NCBI GenBank assembly: GCA_032690845.1
Contig: CM064422.1
Location: 6,324,001 to 6,388,000 of the forward strand
Source of the DNA: Eleusine coracana subsp. coracana
Taxonomy: Eukaryota; Streptophyta; Magnoliopsida; Poales; Poaceae
DNA: 64,000 nucleotides
Direction of reading: 5' to 3'
The stretch's first letter is position 1. Each line of letters starts with the position of its first letter. Positions 23,201 to 34,864 of this stretch are shown piece by piece. A program made the position numbers and the translations under genes. A model generated the notes under the pieces. The model had not been told where the DNA came from, did not search any database, and saw only the letters and a program-made list of their open reading frames with translations.

Positions 23201-25698
23201 CACACAATGCAAGAAAGGAACAAAAAAACTTGGGGTTGCAGCAGCAATTAAGGCATGGGCGTGGCGTTGCATCTGTCGCTGGCACCATTATTATGAGAAA
23301 TGGGGAGAAGGAACAAAACAAGGCGAGGCCCACCGGCATTTGGCAACAGCCGAGCTGCTAGCCATACGCATCTAGCTATACTAGTGACCCGCATGTGCCG
23401 CTCGGCTCGCGTTGTTCCCGTGCTCGACCCGCTGCGATCGCCAATCATGCACCACCGCCAGTGGCTACTGCTGATAGAGTACGTAGTTGTAACATGTACT
23501 ACTACAAGGTCAGTGACATGTGACTGCCAAGCCTTGTACTTTCTCCCGGTGCCAATTGTAACAACAGTGGCGCGATGAGAGAAGGATATAGTGTGTAGAA
23601 CCTTGCAAGGTGCACCAGCTACATATATACAGCTCCAATTCTCAGGTGAAGTAAGCATGATCTATCCGATTGGAGCTCCTCGCAGCAACCACCAACACCC
23701 GTGTATATATTATATGCATAGAGTGCAGCTAGTTGAACTAAATTAAGCCTTCACTGGCTCAGTATTATATGTGTGTGAAGAATTAGGTACGTAGTGACGA
23801 CCCAACGCCACGACATATAGAAAGAAATAATAATCAACATAGACTCCTATGTTGAGGCGTGATGATAGCAACGGGGGAGAGAGTAGGGGCCGTACTTCTT
23901 TCCCCTTGTGGGGATATGGAGAGAGAGTGCAGCTAGCAGTATAGTACTAAAGAAATTGGGGAGGAAGGAGGAGGCGATGAATGGCAACAGCGGCCGCACC
24001 AACAACCGCACAAAAAGAAATGGCGGATCGATGTTACTATGATTGGAGATCGATATCTCTTGGAGTCCGTGTTGCGGCGCCTGCTGCCCCTGCATGCCAT
24101 TGGCGGCCACCTGCCACCTCGTCCTCTCCCTCCGATCCCCTCTGGAAGAGAGAATGACCTGGCAGTAAAAAAACACGCGCGCGCGAGCTGCGTGTATGCT
24201 TCTGGATGCTGCTGTGTAGTACTGCTAGCTGCTATCCTGCCCACCTACCGCCGCGGCCGCCCGCAACTACCTACGCGCCGCCGCCGTTGCCGGCAGGATT
24301 CGCCATGGCGTCAGCAGCACATGCATCATCATCATCGTCTATGCACCACCCATGCATGCAAGAGACAAGAGAAATAGATGAGAGGATTTTTGCGACACAA
24401 GTAGTAGTAGTAGTAAGACGTGCCTCGTCGAGCATGGAGATGAGCTTCGCCTTCTTCCGCTGGTGCTCGAACCGGTCGGCGGGCGACAGCGCCGGTGGCT
24501 CCTTGGACTCCGCCGACTGCGCCGCGCCGGAGCTGGACTCGCCGCCGCCGCCTCCCTTGTTGCCGGCGGCGTTATTAGGGTTGGACGAGGACGCCCCGCG
24601 CCCGCCTCGCCCGCCCTTGATCTGGCCGCGGCCCACGCTGCAGAACTCCTCCAGCAGCTCCTGCGCCGCGCGGGTGTACTTGGAGTTGCGCAGCACGCCG
24701 GCCACCCCCGCGGGCCCGTAGCCCACGTGCAGCGCCTGCTGGGCCCCCAGCCCGCCGCCCTGCAATGCCATCGTCGGCAGCTGCGGCTGTTGTTGCAGCT
24801 GGCGGTTGAAGTAGAGCACGCCGTCCCGCACGCGCAGCTCCTCCGCCGCCTGCGCGTGCTTGGCCATCTCCAGCTGCTGCAGCGACGGCGAGAGCGACAG
24901 CGACAGGCCCTGCGGCCCTTCCACCGCCCCGCCGCCGGCGACGAAGGCCTGGAACGCCGCCGCCTCGTGGTGGTGCTGCTGGATCGCGGACTGCGCGTCG
25001 GAGGGAGGAGGTGATGTTGGTGACGACCTGGATTGCTGCTGCTGTTGCGGGTTCATCAGGAACAGCTGCATCGCGGCGGCCGGGTCCATGCCGCCTTGCT
25101 GCTTGGGCGACGACGTCTCACCTAACGGGCCCACCATGCCGGCCCCACCGCCGAGGACCAAGCCACCACCGGCGGGGCGGGCGCCGAACCAGCCGCCGCC
25201 GCCGTCGACGCCCGGACCGGGCCGGAGCCCGAAGCGGTAGTTGGCGGCGCTCATCTGGCTGGCAAGCAGCTCGGTGGCGGAGGGGCCCGACGGCGGCGCC
25301 GCGGCGGGGAAGTTGAACATCTCGGAGAGCATGTTGGACGCGCCCGCGGCGGCGGCGGCGGCGGCGTGGTGGTGCTCGTACATGGCGCCGGGCTGCTCGG
25401 CGGCGGCGTCGCCGGTGTCGATGGCGGGGAGCAGCTGCGGGTCGAAGCCCTGCTGCTGCTGGACCCTCAGCTTCTCGCGGCGGCTCTGCTGCGCCACGTG
25501 CTGGCTGTGGTCCTGGTGGTGGTCGTCGGGGCGGTCGAACCCATCGGAGGAGGAGAAGCCGCCGTAGACGCCGCTGCTGCCCTGGTGGAAATCCGACATA
25601 GAATTCGACGCTGCGGTGGCGCTGCTGCTCTTGTTATTATTCCAAGGTTGGCTCACGTACGTGGTCGTCGTCTGGGACGGTGGCGCCGCTATGCCCAT
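17455..25698 (-). CDS. BLH: BEL1-like homeodomain protein, BLH2/BLH4 (SAW) type
   Basis: Exons in transcript order: 24424-25698, 22644-23029, 21269-21329 (61 bp) and 17455-17991; 2259 bases, 752 residues. A nuclear TALE-class transcription factor; BELL proteins dimerise with KNOX partners. The ATG at 25698 gives MGIA, as in SAW-type proteins; the frame stays open upstream but has no earlier ATG. Visible: QQSRREKLRVQ near 70-80, MLSEMFNFP near 123-131, AAMQLFLMNP, a GLSLSLSPS motif near 264, the SKY box NSKYTRAAQELLEEFC (338-353), BELL domain from HQRKKAKLISMLDE into exon 2, homeodomain about 530-592 with WFINARVRLWKP, and the C-terminal motif DVSLTLGLQ. Poly-Gln, His, Ala and Gly runs fill the N-terminal half. 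The first intron appears to use a GC donor (GAG|GCACGT); the others are GT-AG. In Arabidopsis SAW1/SAW2 shape leaf margins by repressing KNOX genes; that role here is inference. Confidence 0.93.
20175..20214. repeat. (CT)20 microsatellite in the last BLH intron
   Basis: Forty uninterrupted bases of CT inside the 3.3 kb intron before the last BLH exon, that is GA on the transcribed strand. Confidence 0.97.
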
Positions 25699-26420
25699 GC
25701 CGGCGGCGCCACTGTCATCATCGTCGGAGGGATCCCCACCCAACAAAACCCCCCCTGCTTCTTGTTGCTTGCCCTCCGCTACCTGCTGCTTACCGTGTAC
25801 CTCCTGCGGGCAAAACTCAACTCCATCATCGTTCGTCTCAGGAAAAAAGAACTAAATAAAGAATCAACAAAATTACACACTCCAAAAAATGAAATAAATA
25901 TGAGATCTTTTAATTTCTTTTTTTCCCCCAAACTCGACCAACTGCTACTGATAAGCAGCATGCAGGAAGGACAGCATGAATAATCAAGCCGAAAATCGAT
26001 CGATGGGTAGAAGGAAATTAAGAAGCAGGCAAAAAAACAGCTTTCCTCCTGCCTGCTGCCACCGCCGCGCGCGTCTGCTCACCTGCTTCAATAACCTAAG
26101 CGGAGCACATCGTTATCCGAGTGCGGGAGTGAAAGGCTTGCTGCTTCCTCCTAGACCAGCTTCTACTGCTCGTCTCCGCCATCTCTGTCTCTCTCTCCTT
26201 GTCTCCCTCGTCGTCTAAAATCTCTTTATCTCAATCGTCCCTCTCTCTCTCCCCCCTTGTGCTGTGTGACTAACTCTATATTTTTTTCCTCCCTTCCCTT
26301 GTCCGGTCGGGCACAGCAGCGCAGCCTTGCGCAATCGCCTTCTGATTCTGAAAGGAGGAAGAGCGACGCAAAGGGGGAGGAGAGAGCAGCAGCAGCAGCG
26401 CAGGGAGGCTGCGCTGGGCA

Positions 26421-26431
26421 GCTATATAAAA
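26421..26431. promoter_or_regulatory. TATATAAA word upstream of BLH, possible core promoter
   Basis: The sequence gctatataaaa lies about 725 bases upstream of the BLH start codon, among CT- and GA-rich tracts typical of grass core promoters. Because TATATA is self-complementary it could serve BLH on the - strand, but the stronger consensus reads on the + strand. The leader between it and the ATG contains short upstream ATG frames (for example starting at 25961 on the - strand). Confidence 0.25.
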
Positions 26432-29400
26432 AAAAAACAGTTTTTTTTTTCTCTCTCTCTCGTCTCTCGTCTCTACTGCTGCTGATCCCCTCCTGCTGCT
26501 GATGATATTGGAATTGGACAGAGCAACCCAATCCCAAAGGGAGGAAAAGGTCGCTGTTGCGCGCTCTGTCTCTCACCTCTCTCTCTCCCTCCTGCTTTGG
26601 TATCCGCCCTCTCCCTTCTTTTTCTTTTATTCTCCTGCGTGTGTACAGCGTTTAATAATAGGCGTCGTTGTTGTGTTATGGTTAAGTTATAATTGTTGGT
26701 GCTGCTGCTGTCGTACCCTTGTTTTTATTTGTCCCCCCTCCCTTTTCCAGCTCCTCCTCCTCCTCCAGATGAATCTGTTTAATTCAAGCTACATAGTAAT
26801 TCACTGCGAGTGTTCTGCTTTGCACTTGTCATCCAGGCATCAGGGAGGGAATACGACTTAACATCACTCCCTAGTACCAGTCTATAACAGCGCTACTACT
26901 AGCAGTATATAGAAGCGTTGATCATGCATGTCCAGTGTTACCCGGCAGCAGGCGGAGGAAACCGGTAAAAAGGCAAAGCTGGAGGCGGCAAGGACTGATG
27001 ATGGGTAAAGAAAGCGAGCAGCGATGAGGAGGCGTCCCTCTCTGCATCTTTCCATCTTTTCTTTTTCATTTCGGAAATTGACCAGCACACACTCGAAAGC
27101 AAGAGCAGGAAATCGACGTCGTCCTCGCAAATTAAAAAACTTTTCATGTGTGCTGGAACCAACGCCATATGTTTATTACGTCTTCTCCCCCCTTTATTGA
27201 AACGACCCAGAAGAGGGAAGAAGAAGAAAAAAAAAATCTAAACCCGCTATATAGCTGGTGGGTGCGCGCGCGGTCCTCTTCTTTATTTTACGTTTCGAAT
27301 TAATGGAAAAGGAAATCAGCAGCTAGCTGGTTGATCATCATCATCCGTCGTCCGGTCGTCCCCAACCACGCAGGGAAGGCAGGAGCAGGACGTGTGTAAA
27401 CCTCAGCCTAAACCTGACGATCGAGCTGAGGCCGCGCGCGCCGGCCTAATTAATCACACCCCGCGCGCCCCAACCGCTAATCGAACCGGCTTCCTTTTGA
27501 TTAGTTGACCCGGCGATCGGACCAGTTTTTAAGCGTGCGCTTTCGTGTTGCGTTTAGCGGAGATAATTAAGAGGCGGTTGAGTTGAGTCGCGTCGCGGGT
27601 GATCACAATTAAGCTCGGTCGGTCTGCTGCTGCTGCACGCGCGTGGGTTTTTTTAGCTTGCAGGCGATTGGAGGAGGCTCCCATCGTGTCTCGCTCTGAC
27701 TTTTCTCTCACCGGCGAGAGAGAAGAGGGGTCGTTTTCGCCGGCGATCGAGAGAGGCGAGGCGAGGCCCAGCTGAAAAAAGAAGCGATAAGGAGAGACGC
27801 GCGGCGGTGAGGCCCAGCTAGCCACGCCACGCCACGCCGTATGTATGTATGAGAAGGAGGTGGAAGAGAAGAAGTGGCTCGCGTACGCGTAGCGTTTGGC
27901 TCCGACGGTCTCCATCTTTATCGGCGAGCCGGGACCGTCGGACGGGGATCAAGCGGTGGCGGGGAGGTGGTCCAGGCGCGCGATAGCGGCCACTGGCGGG
28001 CCTTGTCGGCCGCTGGAGCGAGCGGGAGAGGAGAGGAGAGGAGAGGAGAGGAGAGGAGGACGGTGCCATCCTCCCCCAGTGGCGTCCCGATCAATTATTG
28101 GGCCGTTGTGATTTGGACTCGGCACCAAACTCAATCCTAGTCTCACACAGTGATCATGTGTTATCTCCCCGTGGGGCCCGCGCGGGGAAAAGGTGTTTTG
28201 CTTCAGGTTTCAGTCGACGACGGGGCTAATAGGCGTACGTACCACAGCGGCAGGCAGGCAGCCAGCTAGCAGCACTCGACCCGCCAAGTCTTTGAGCCAC
28301 CGTGGGACCTACTTGTCACGACGCTTCAAAGAAAAAATTCGCGTGTGCAGTGGACTTGACATGGCCGAAGGTGGCTTAACGCTTAACCCCGGGCTGTCAC
28401 GTTAAAGGTTAATAACCCCCCCTCCAAATGCGCTTTTTCTCTGATTCCTCTTTCTCTTCGGCCTTCACACGGGGACCCCCTGTTACTTTCTTTTCTTTCT
28501 TCCTTTCTGCATTACTTTTGTGAGCGGATCAAAAAATGGGAGACAAATATACGGGGTTTATATACTATCCTTGCATATCTTGATGAGGTTGGTCCTGTGT
28601 ATATTTGAAGCCTTTCTTTTTCTTAATTCATACTACTATTTTTTATTGGCCCATGCCTATTTTCTTCACCTCTTTATTGATGATCACGAAATACGTCCTT
28701 TATTGCTTCACCTTGCACTAAAAGAGGTGACATACATGTTTGATAATGACATTCATCAACTATTCGGTGTGCTTGTGAAATTCATATTTTCCAAAGAAAA
28801 AGGTATTTTGTAACATAGTAACACTTGTATAGCATTTACCTAACTGATACATGTCATGGCCTGTCTACAAAAAAAATAGTGGGATGCAAAAAAAAAACTA
28901 ATTTACATCTCCAAGGGTGCATGTATGGGGAAGATGCGTTAATTATAACTAAACCTTTCTTAATAAACTTCGTGGGTGCATTTGCACCCCACCCCTTTCC
29001 ACTAGCAATTCACTTAATAGCATTCATGAATATTTATATACATTAGCCGAAGTATCGACAACATCCATATTTAACAAAAAAAAAAAGATAGGATAATATC
29101 AATGTTCAAAGTTATTCATGAAAAATTATGCAATCAAATAGACAATATCATTCGCAAAGTATCAAGTTTGAAAAACTAAAACTTGAACTATTTTTACAAC
29201 TAGCTTTCACTATTTCTCAAATTTCGTGTAAATGGTATTACTTTTCCACCTTATAATATGTGTGGAAGCGTGTATTGAGATGCGGAAATCTATGAATAAT
29301 CATGGACTCATTGTGGGAGTGTAGACTGTCACAAGAGATCAAAATCAAGAGGGTTTGACTTGTCAATGCCATCGATAGCAAACCAAATAATGGAAGTCTA

Positions 29401-29578
29401 ATTTAGTGATGAGGGGTATATCTTTGAAATAAACACATGACATAACTAGATGGATGACCATCATGTTTATAGAGTTTTATAGAGGTATTGCAATAATACA
29501 TGATGGGAAATCTTTCAATATTATTACATGGCTACAATTGAGCCAGAGATTCCCATTCTAAAGAGGGGCACTTTATAC
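26432..29578. other. Upstream region of BLH, no gene seen
   Basis: CT/GA-rich near 26450-26600, then mixed GC content. The part from about 27400 to 28400 is GC-rich with many CGCG words. No frame carries a recognisable domain. I regard it as promoter and distal flank of the BELL gene. Confidence 0.4.
28025..28059. repeat. (GGAGA)n pentamer repeat
   Basis: About six to seven consecutive GGAGA units in the GC-rich BLH upstream flank. Confidence 0.9.
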
Positions 29579-29590
29579 CACAACATACAC

Positions 29591-29748
29591 AAAACAAAAA
29601 TGAAATTCATGGCCTATGCCATGGTCAGGAGCACTCCCAATTCATGAAGAAGAAGGAGAAACTAGCACCAGGGGCCGAGTGCGAATCAAACCCAGGTGGG
29701 CTCGGACGTGCTCTAGCGTCTTAGCCAACTGTACTATCGCTCAGTTCT
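29591..29748 (-). mobile_element. Complete tRNA-derived SINE, about 158 bp, with 12-bp target duplication
   Basis: On the - strand the insert opens with a tRNA-like head: an A-box-like word tagtacagttggctaag (29720-29736) and, about 27 bases on, a B-box gggtttgattcgc (29681-29693). It ends in a T/A-rich tail (aaaacaaaaa on the + strand at 29591). The 12-base sequence cacaacatacac occurs at both borders, 29579-29590 and 29749-29760. Internal pol III promoter, short length and target duplication together define a SINE. I cannot assign it to a named family from memory. Confidence 0.85.
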
Positions 29749-29760
29749 CACAACATACAC

Positions 29761-32700
29761 CTCTTAATGAAAAACGTCATAAACAAAAAGAAGAAAAAAA
29801 TAAAACAGCATAGAAGGCAGGAGTACACACCTGTATGACCAGAAGTAGAGTAGAGCGTACGTCTATAGGGTCAAGAGACCGGGTGCCCATGACCTACCTC
29901 CTTTCTGCAAACATTTATACAGATATAAGCACACACTATCTATATGAGAGATTTTAAGATAGACCCAAATAATTGTGAGCCGTCCATTTGTGAAGATCTT
30001 GAGGATTAAAATTATCTATTACCTTGTATGAGGTAATATTTAAATTGAAATATTATTTATAGTTTTGGAAATCCAATCTATTATTTTCCATAAAAAACCA
30101 CGCAAAGGTTGGGAAGTATTTTTTTTTTCTTCTTGGAAACTATCCAGCTTTCACGGATCGTAAAAAAGAACCCAACTTACATGGTGATGCACCTGATTTT
30201 TAGAGTGCATTACCAATTTTATTTTGGAAAGTAACAATGTGCATTACTAAATTTACCTTTTTTTATACGTGTTCACCTTACCGAAGGATTAAATAGAAAA
30301 ACATGACATTCATTTGTATTACCATTCAACGTCACAAGCTACAACAAAAAGAAAAATATGACATGAATTTTGTATGATTGTTCAACATGACATGTGACAG
30401 CACCATAACCAATTTATATACGTGAGAAAACTGGCGAGCTAAAAATCAGGGTGACATGACATAGACTTCTTTCGTGTACACTTATAGTGTTGGTCTTAAT
30501 TTTACATGCATATGTATAACATGACAGGGGAGAAATCGCAGCAAATCAGGGAAGGAAATGGCGGCGAGTACAGGGTTATTGGATTTTGTTTTATATTTTA
30601 ATTAATTTAAGTATGAAAAATGAAGGGCTGAGATTCATTTGTTGTTTTACCTTATAGGAGGTAAAACAACACCTTGTGGTCTACCGTAGCAGACCTCATA
30701 TATATGTCATCTAAAGTAAAAAAGAACAAGTATACCGAAAAAGGTATGCCTCATTTTGTTCGAAGAGTCAGTAACAGAAAACAGCAAAGGCTAGTCACTT
30801 GTAGAGCCGGCCGGGAACCTGAAGTTGATGTGGCTGCTTCTTCCGCGTGCGCAGGTTGTTTGTTGATAGTAGTCTTGAAAATTGATTGAAACAGTAGCTA
30901 GCTTGGAAGGACTGCATGCCCTTCCGGCATGGGCAAAACATTCAAAAGTACTTGACACATACAGTGATACACATATGGCGCTTCCTCTCGGATGTTTACC
31001 GCCATGTCCTCTGACTTCAGTTTGAGGATGCTGTCGCGTCAACACATGTTCTGAAAAGTTCACAACGTGTGACTGATCATCCGAAGACCCAGAAAAATAT
31101 CAACACAAAGGTATGTACAGATGTGGACGACCAGTAGTGCATATATAGATTAATAAAAATCTCCTTCTGAACAATTTCAAACACAGAAATAAAATTATTT
31201 AGTACACGATAAAAAATGTCCTATTTTTTCTGGAAGGAAATTTTCACACATTTAATTTTTCTGTGGTGATGTGTAGTAGTGGTTTTCTCCCCCTTCAATC
31301 AGTTGAAAGGACCGGCCATGACAAAGAAAGAAGAAAACCGGACCACACCAACAGCATCCAAAGACCTTGCCCACCTTCCTTTCCGGCATCTGGCCCCCCA
31401 GTCACGTGAGAAGACGGCTCCTTCCACGTGCACATATTGCCATGTAAGCTCATCTCCTTCCTGCTGTTCTTTTCCAAGTTCATTCTATGCTTGCAAAGCA
31501 CGTAGATAGTCGCTGGCAGAGCAAAAACTACACTCTCGATCGGAAGGACGGAGTTCCCACATAGTCACATCGCCTCCTCCTCGGTGCTCGGTGATATATA
31601 GGAACTTTTACCAACGAAATTGAAAAGATACTCCAACCATGCATTTTTTTTCTTCCAAATGGACAATTCTTGTCACGGTTGTGACGTGTGTGAGCGCGCG
31701 GACAACCTAGCCCTTTCGCCAGCGTTCTTCTTCCGAAGAAAATTCTGCCGGTGAATCTACACCAGATCGAGGAAAGTAGGCAGAAGTTGTCAGCACGGGG
31801 GGTCAAGAAAGGACGAAAAAAGAAATACAACGATTATTGGCTGCGCCTTGACGTGACCTAATACTCCCACCAACAACCGGATTACTCTATGGTCGGAACT
31901 AAGTGCACTAGAAAAGAAATCCCAATTGCTGTGGTTAACAACGATGATATTGATACGGTCAATAGTTTTTTCTTAAAAAAAAACTGTGACGACAACACTG
32001 CCTCTCGCTCCACTCTTGGTTGTGGTAACCAATGCTAAGACACGTAATGAATCCAAAACGTTGCAGACGTTAGCCTTCTAGATCATCTGTTAGTTCCAGG
32101 CTTAATAGCTAGCTAGGCACCAGCTGACATCTACATATATCTATAGTCTAATCCGCATCTTTCCAAGGCCTTTGTTAGCCTCCTCTCTATCGGTATCACG
32201 GCGTCCTAATCAGCGTATCTAATCGCACGCCACGAGTGGATGATCAAAGGCGCCTTTTGATCCCCCTCCATCATCATCGATCTCCACTAGCGCAGCATGC
32301 ACAACAGGTCTACACCCAAACTGAATGCACGATCCGACGACGGTCGCATGCTGGAGCCTTTTGCTGCATGGTCGATGACTGGCCGTCCGGTCTCAGCAGC
32401 AAAGTGAAAACCGAAAAAATAAAATAAAAGACATCACACCACTACGATATATATGCGGATACGGTGTGTGCGCCTAATCATATGCTGATAATTTTTCTCA
32501 CGCGCTTGATCGAGACCTGATGGTGCTGGAGAAGAAGATAGCAGCGCGCACGGCATGGCCGGCGAGGAAAAGAAAACCTTCTTTGCCAAGAAAGAAAAGC
32601 TTGGACAGGTCCCTGCGTATGTTGGTGCACCTGTCGCTGCCCAATCAACGCAACCACCACCGTACTGGCCAAGCTAGCTAGTAGCTAGCTAGGCACTTGC

Positions 32701-34636
32701 ACTCCCCTCACCCCTTCCGTTGTGCGGTCGTGCCATTGGAGAACAGGCACACATGCGCGTGCACGATTTGCTGCTAGCTAGCTTGGAGGACGGAGAGCTG
32801 CAGCTTGTTTCATTTCACGCATGGCGCGATTGCGACGGCCGGCGTCGTTCGTCTCGTAGTTAATTCGGATATGCATGCCGTGCCTTGTGTGAATGTGCGT
32901 GCGCCTGAGGATTTGTGGTGGGCACATGGGGGCAGAGTGTGACAGGAACGGGGGAGTTAAATTGATGGTTGCCAGGTAAGATATATCATCAGATACTAGT
33001 AGTCATCAGGATCTGCTGCATATGAGTAGTAGCTGCAGTTCGATCTTGTCCACAGATTATCGTTTTGGTTTTATTGTTTCCGCGTCCAACGGATTGGGTT
33101 GCATGATGCACTACCTGAACATTTAATCGGCCGCAAGCTAACAGGAGCCATTCTATCTTCTCATGCACAAGAAATTTCTGCGGTTACATAATTGTTCAGA
33201 TGATTGATGAGCTAGATTGCCCATCCACAACACCAGGAGCCAGAGCCATCAAGTATAGAAGCTAGCTGTCCGGTCCCGAATGGAAGCAGCTCATCCCATA
33301 ATGGCGGAAGAATTAATCATCACACACGAGAAGAACAAAATATACTCCGTATCAGAAAACAGGGCAACCATGAGAGGAACTATACTAGAGTACTCCGTAT
33401 AGCTTGTAAAACAGGGAACGAAACCATGTGAGGAACTGTAGCTTGTAAAGCAGAGCTCCGAATGGTCAATTCTAGCTTGGAGCGAGTACGGTAGGGCATG
33501 CGCGGGGTGTGTTATTCAGGCATGGCATGGCACCACAATTGGGTGGCTAGGCTAGCACGGTCCACCACTGGAACGAGCATTTTGTTTTCCTCATCTGACC
33601 AACCAGAGACCCCATCTCCTCCAATCACTGTGGTGATTACCTCCATGTGGCGGCCATGGCCACCTCCATGCCCAACATCTTTCTCCAGTTAGTCACTTTC
33701 TCCGCCCTCCGGATCGGAGTCAGTTCACTTCTCGATCATGGGCACCTAGCCCTTTTAAGGCACTACTACTCTACTAGGGCTTCTTCTGTCCTGCTGGGTC
33801 TTCTTCATCTGCATGCCGGATGCTGCATGGCCTTGGCCCCCGACCCATCAGGGCATCCATGACCATGACCATTTCCTCCTCTCCCTTTTCCTTTTAACGT
33901 CTCTTCGTTCTCTTTTCTGCCACAGGTCATGAGATGAAAGTATGTTGTAGTATCCAACACAAGCCAAGCCGGTTCTCTCTCACTCTCACTCTCATCGGCC
34001 TGTCTCTGTCTCACTCCTCTCTCCTGTACCACAGGGGAAAACGGAGGAGGATACTGAAGATAAGAAAGTGATATGTGTAGAGAGAGAGGGAGAAGAGGAG
34101 GGGATGCCTACCCACAACGCACAAAGGCTGGCTTTCGAGGGGAAGGAATCACCGGTGCAACAACTTGCCGCCGTGGTAGGCCATACCGCCAGGCCCATAA
34201 CGACACTGGTCATAATAAATTATTAAAGCCGACAGCATTTCGCTGCCGTTGGCATCCGCCGCTACCCGCCGACGTGGGCCGCTCTGCCGCCATATGCATA
34301 CATTGCCATCTCCCCGCGCGCACCGATATGTGTCGCTACACGCATGTGTTGTGTGTGCCTATTAATCGATCGTGCGTGTACTGTTCGAATCAAGCTAATA
34401 GCTAGTTAGAGAAAATCATACTCCCTCCCTTCCTTAATTCCTATCGTTTCCAATCCCAACCAACGAATTGAACTAAAAAAACAACTAACTACTTCTGTTG
34501 GAACGTTAACATTTTAAAAACAGAGAAGTACATAGAAGAGCTATAAATCTTTATATTTTTTAATGCTAAGAAGGTTGATAGAACAGTTAATCATGAACTA
34601 CATACGATCTCAACAATCCATGAACGCAGGATAGTG
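29761..34636. other. Gene-free region, AT-rich then mixed
   Basis: No domain-bearing frame on either strand. Near 33346-33460 there is an imperfect local duplication around 'gaggaact' and 'gcttgtaaa'. From 33480 to 34400 the sequence is GC-richer and may be transcribed, but I see no splice-supported coding exon. Confidence 0.35.
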
Positions 34637-34856
34637 CACTGGTGAAGCTACATGGAGCATCCCTGGTTTCATGGCACCATGATAAATTCAAAAATTAGCA
34701 CTAACCAACTTAGTTATCTTTGGGCAACTTTTGGACAGCTACGATCTCAAAATTAGCACTACAATCTCAACAACTTTTAATTTGGACAGCAGCTGTTTCA
34801 GTCCATATTTTTGTATATCTGGCAAAAACGTCAGGCCAATCCTAGCTTCGCCCCTG
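34637..34856. mobile_element. Second hAT MITE, 220 bp
   Basis: The left end CACTGGTGAAGCTA pairs with the right end (reverse complement CAGGGGCGAAGCTA). A perfect 8-bp duplication, ggatagtg, sits at 34629-34636 and 34857-34864. Termini and duplication length identify hAT. The ends resemble, but are distinct from, those of the 5838-6151 element, so it belongs to a different subfamily. Confidence 0.85.
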
Positions 34857-34864
34857 GGATAGTG

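Noticed and set aside
25699..25746. Start of BLH at 25746
   Set aside because: That codon is TTG. The frame is open further upstream without an ATG, and the ATG at 25698 gives the expected MGIA start.
25366..25983. 205-codon + strand frame opposite BLH exon 1
   Set aside because: It is a shadow of GC-rich coding DNA; the minus frame carries the BELL motifs.
34424..34480. CTCCCTCCCTTCC word as a Stowaway end
   Set aside because: No matching inverted end with TA duplication was found downstream.
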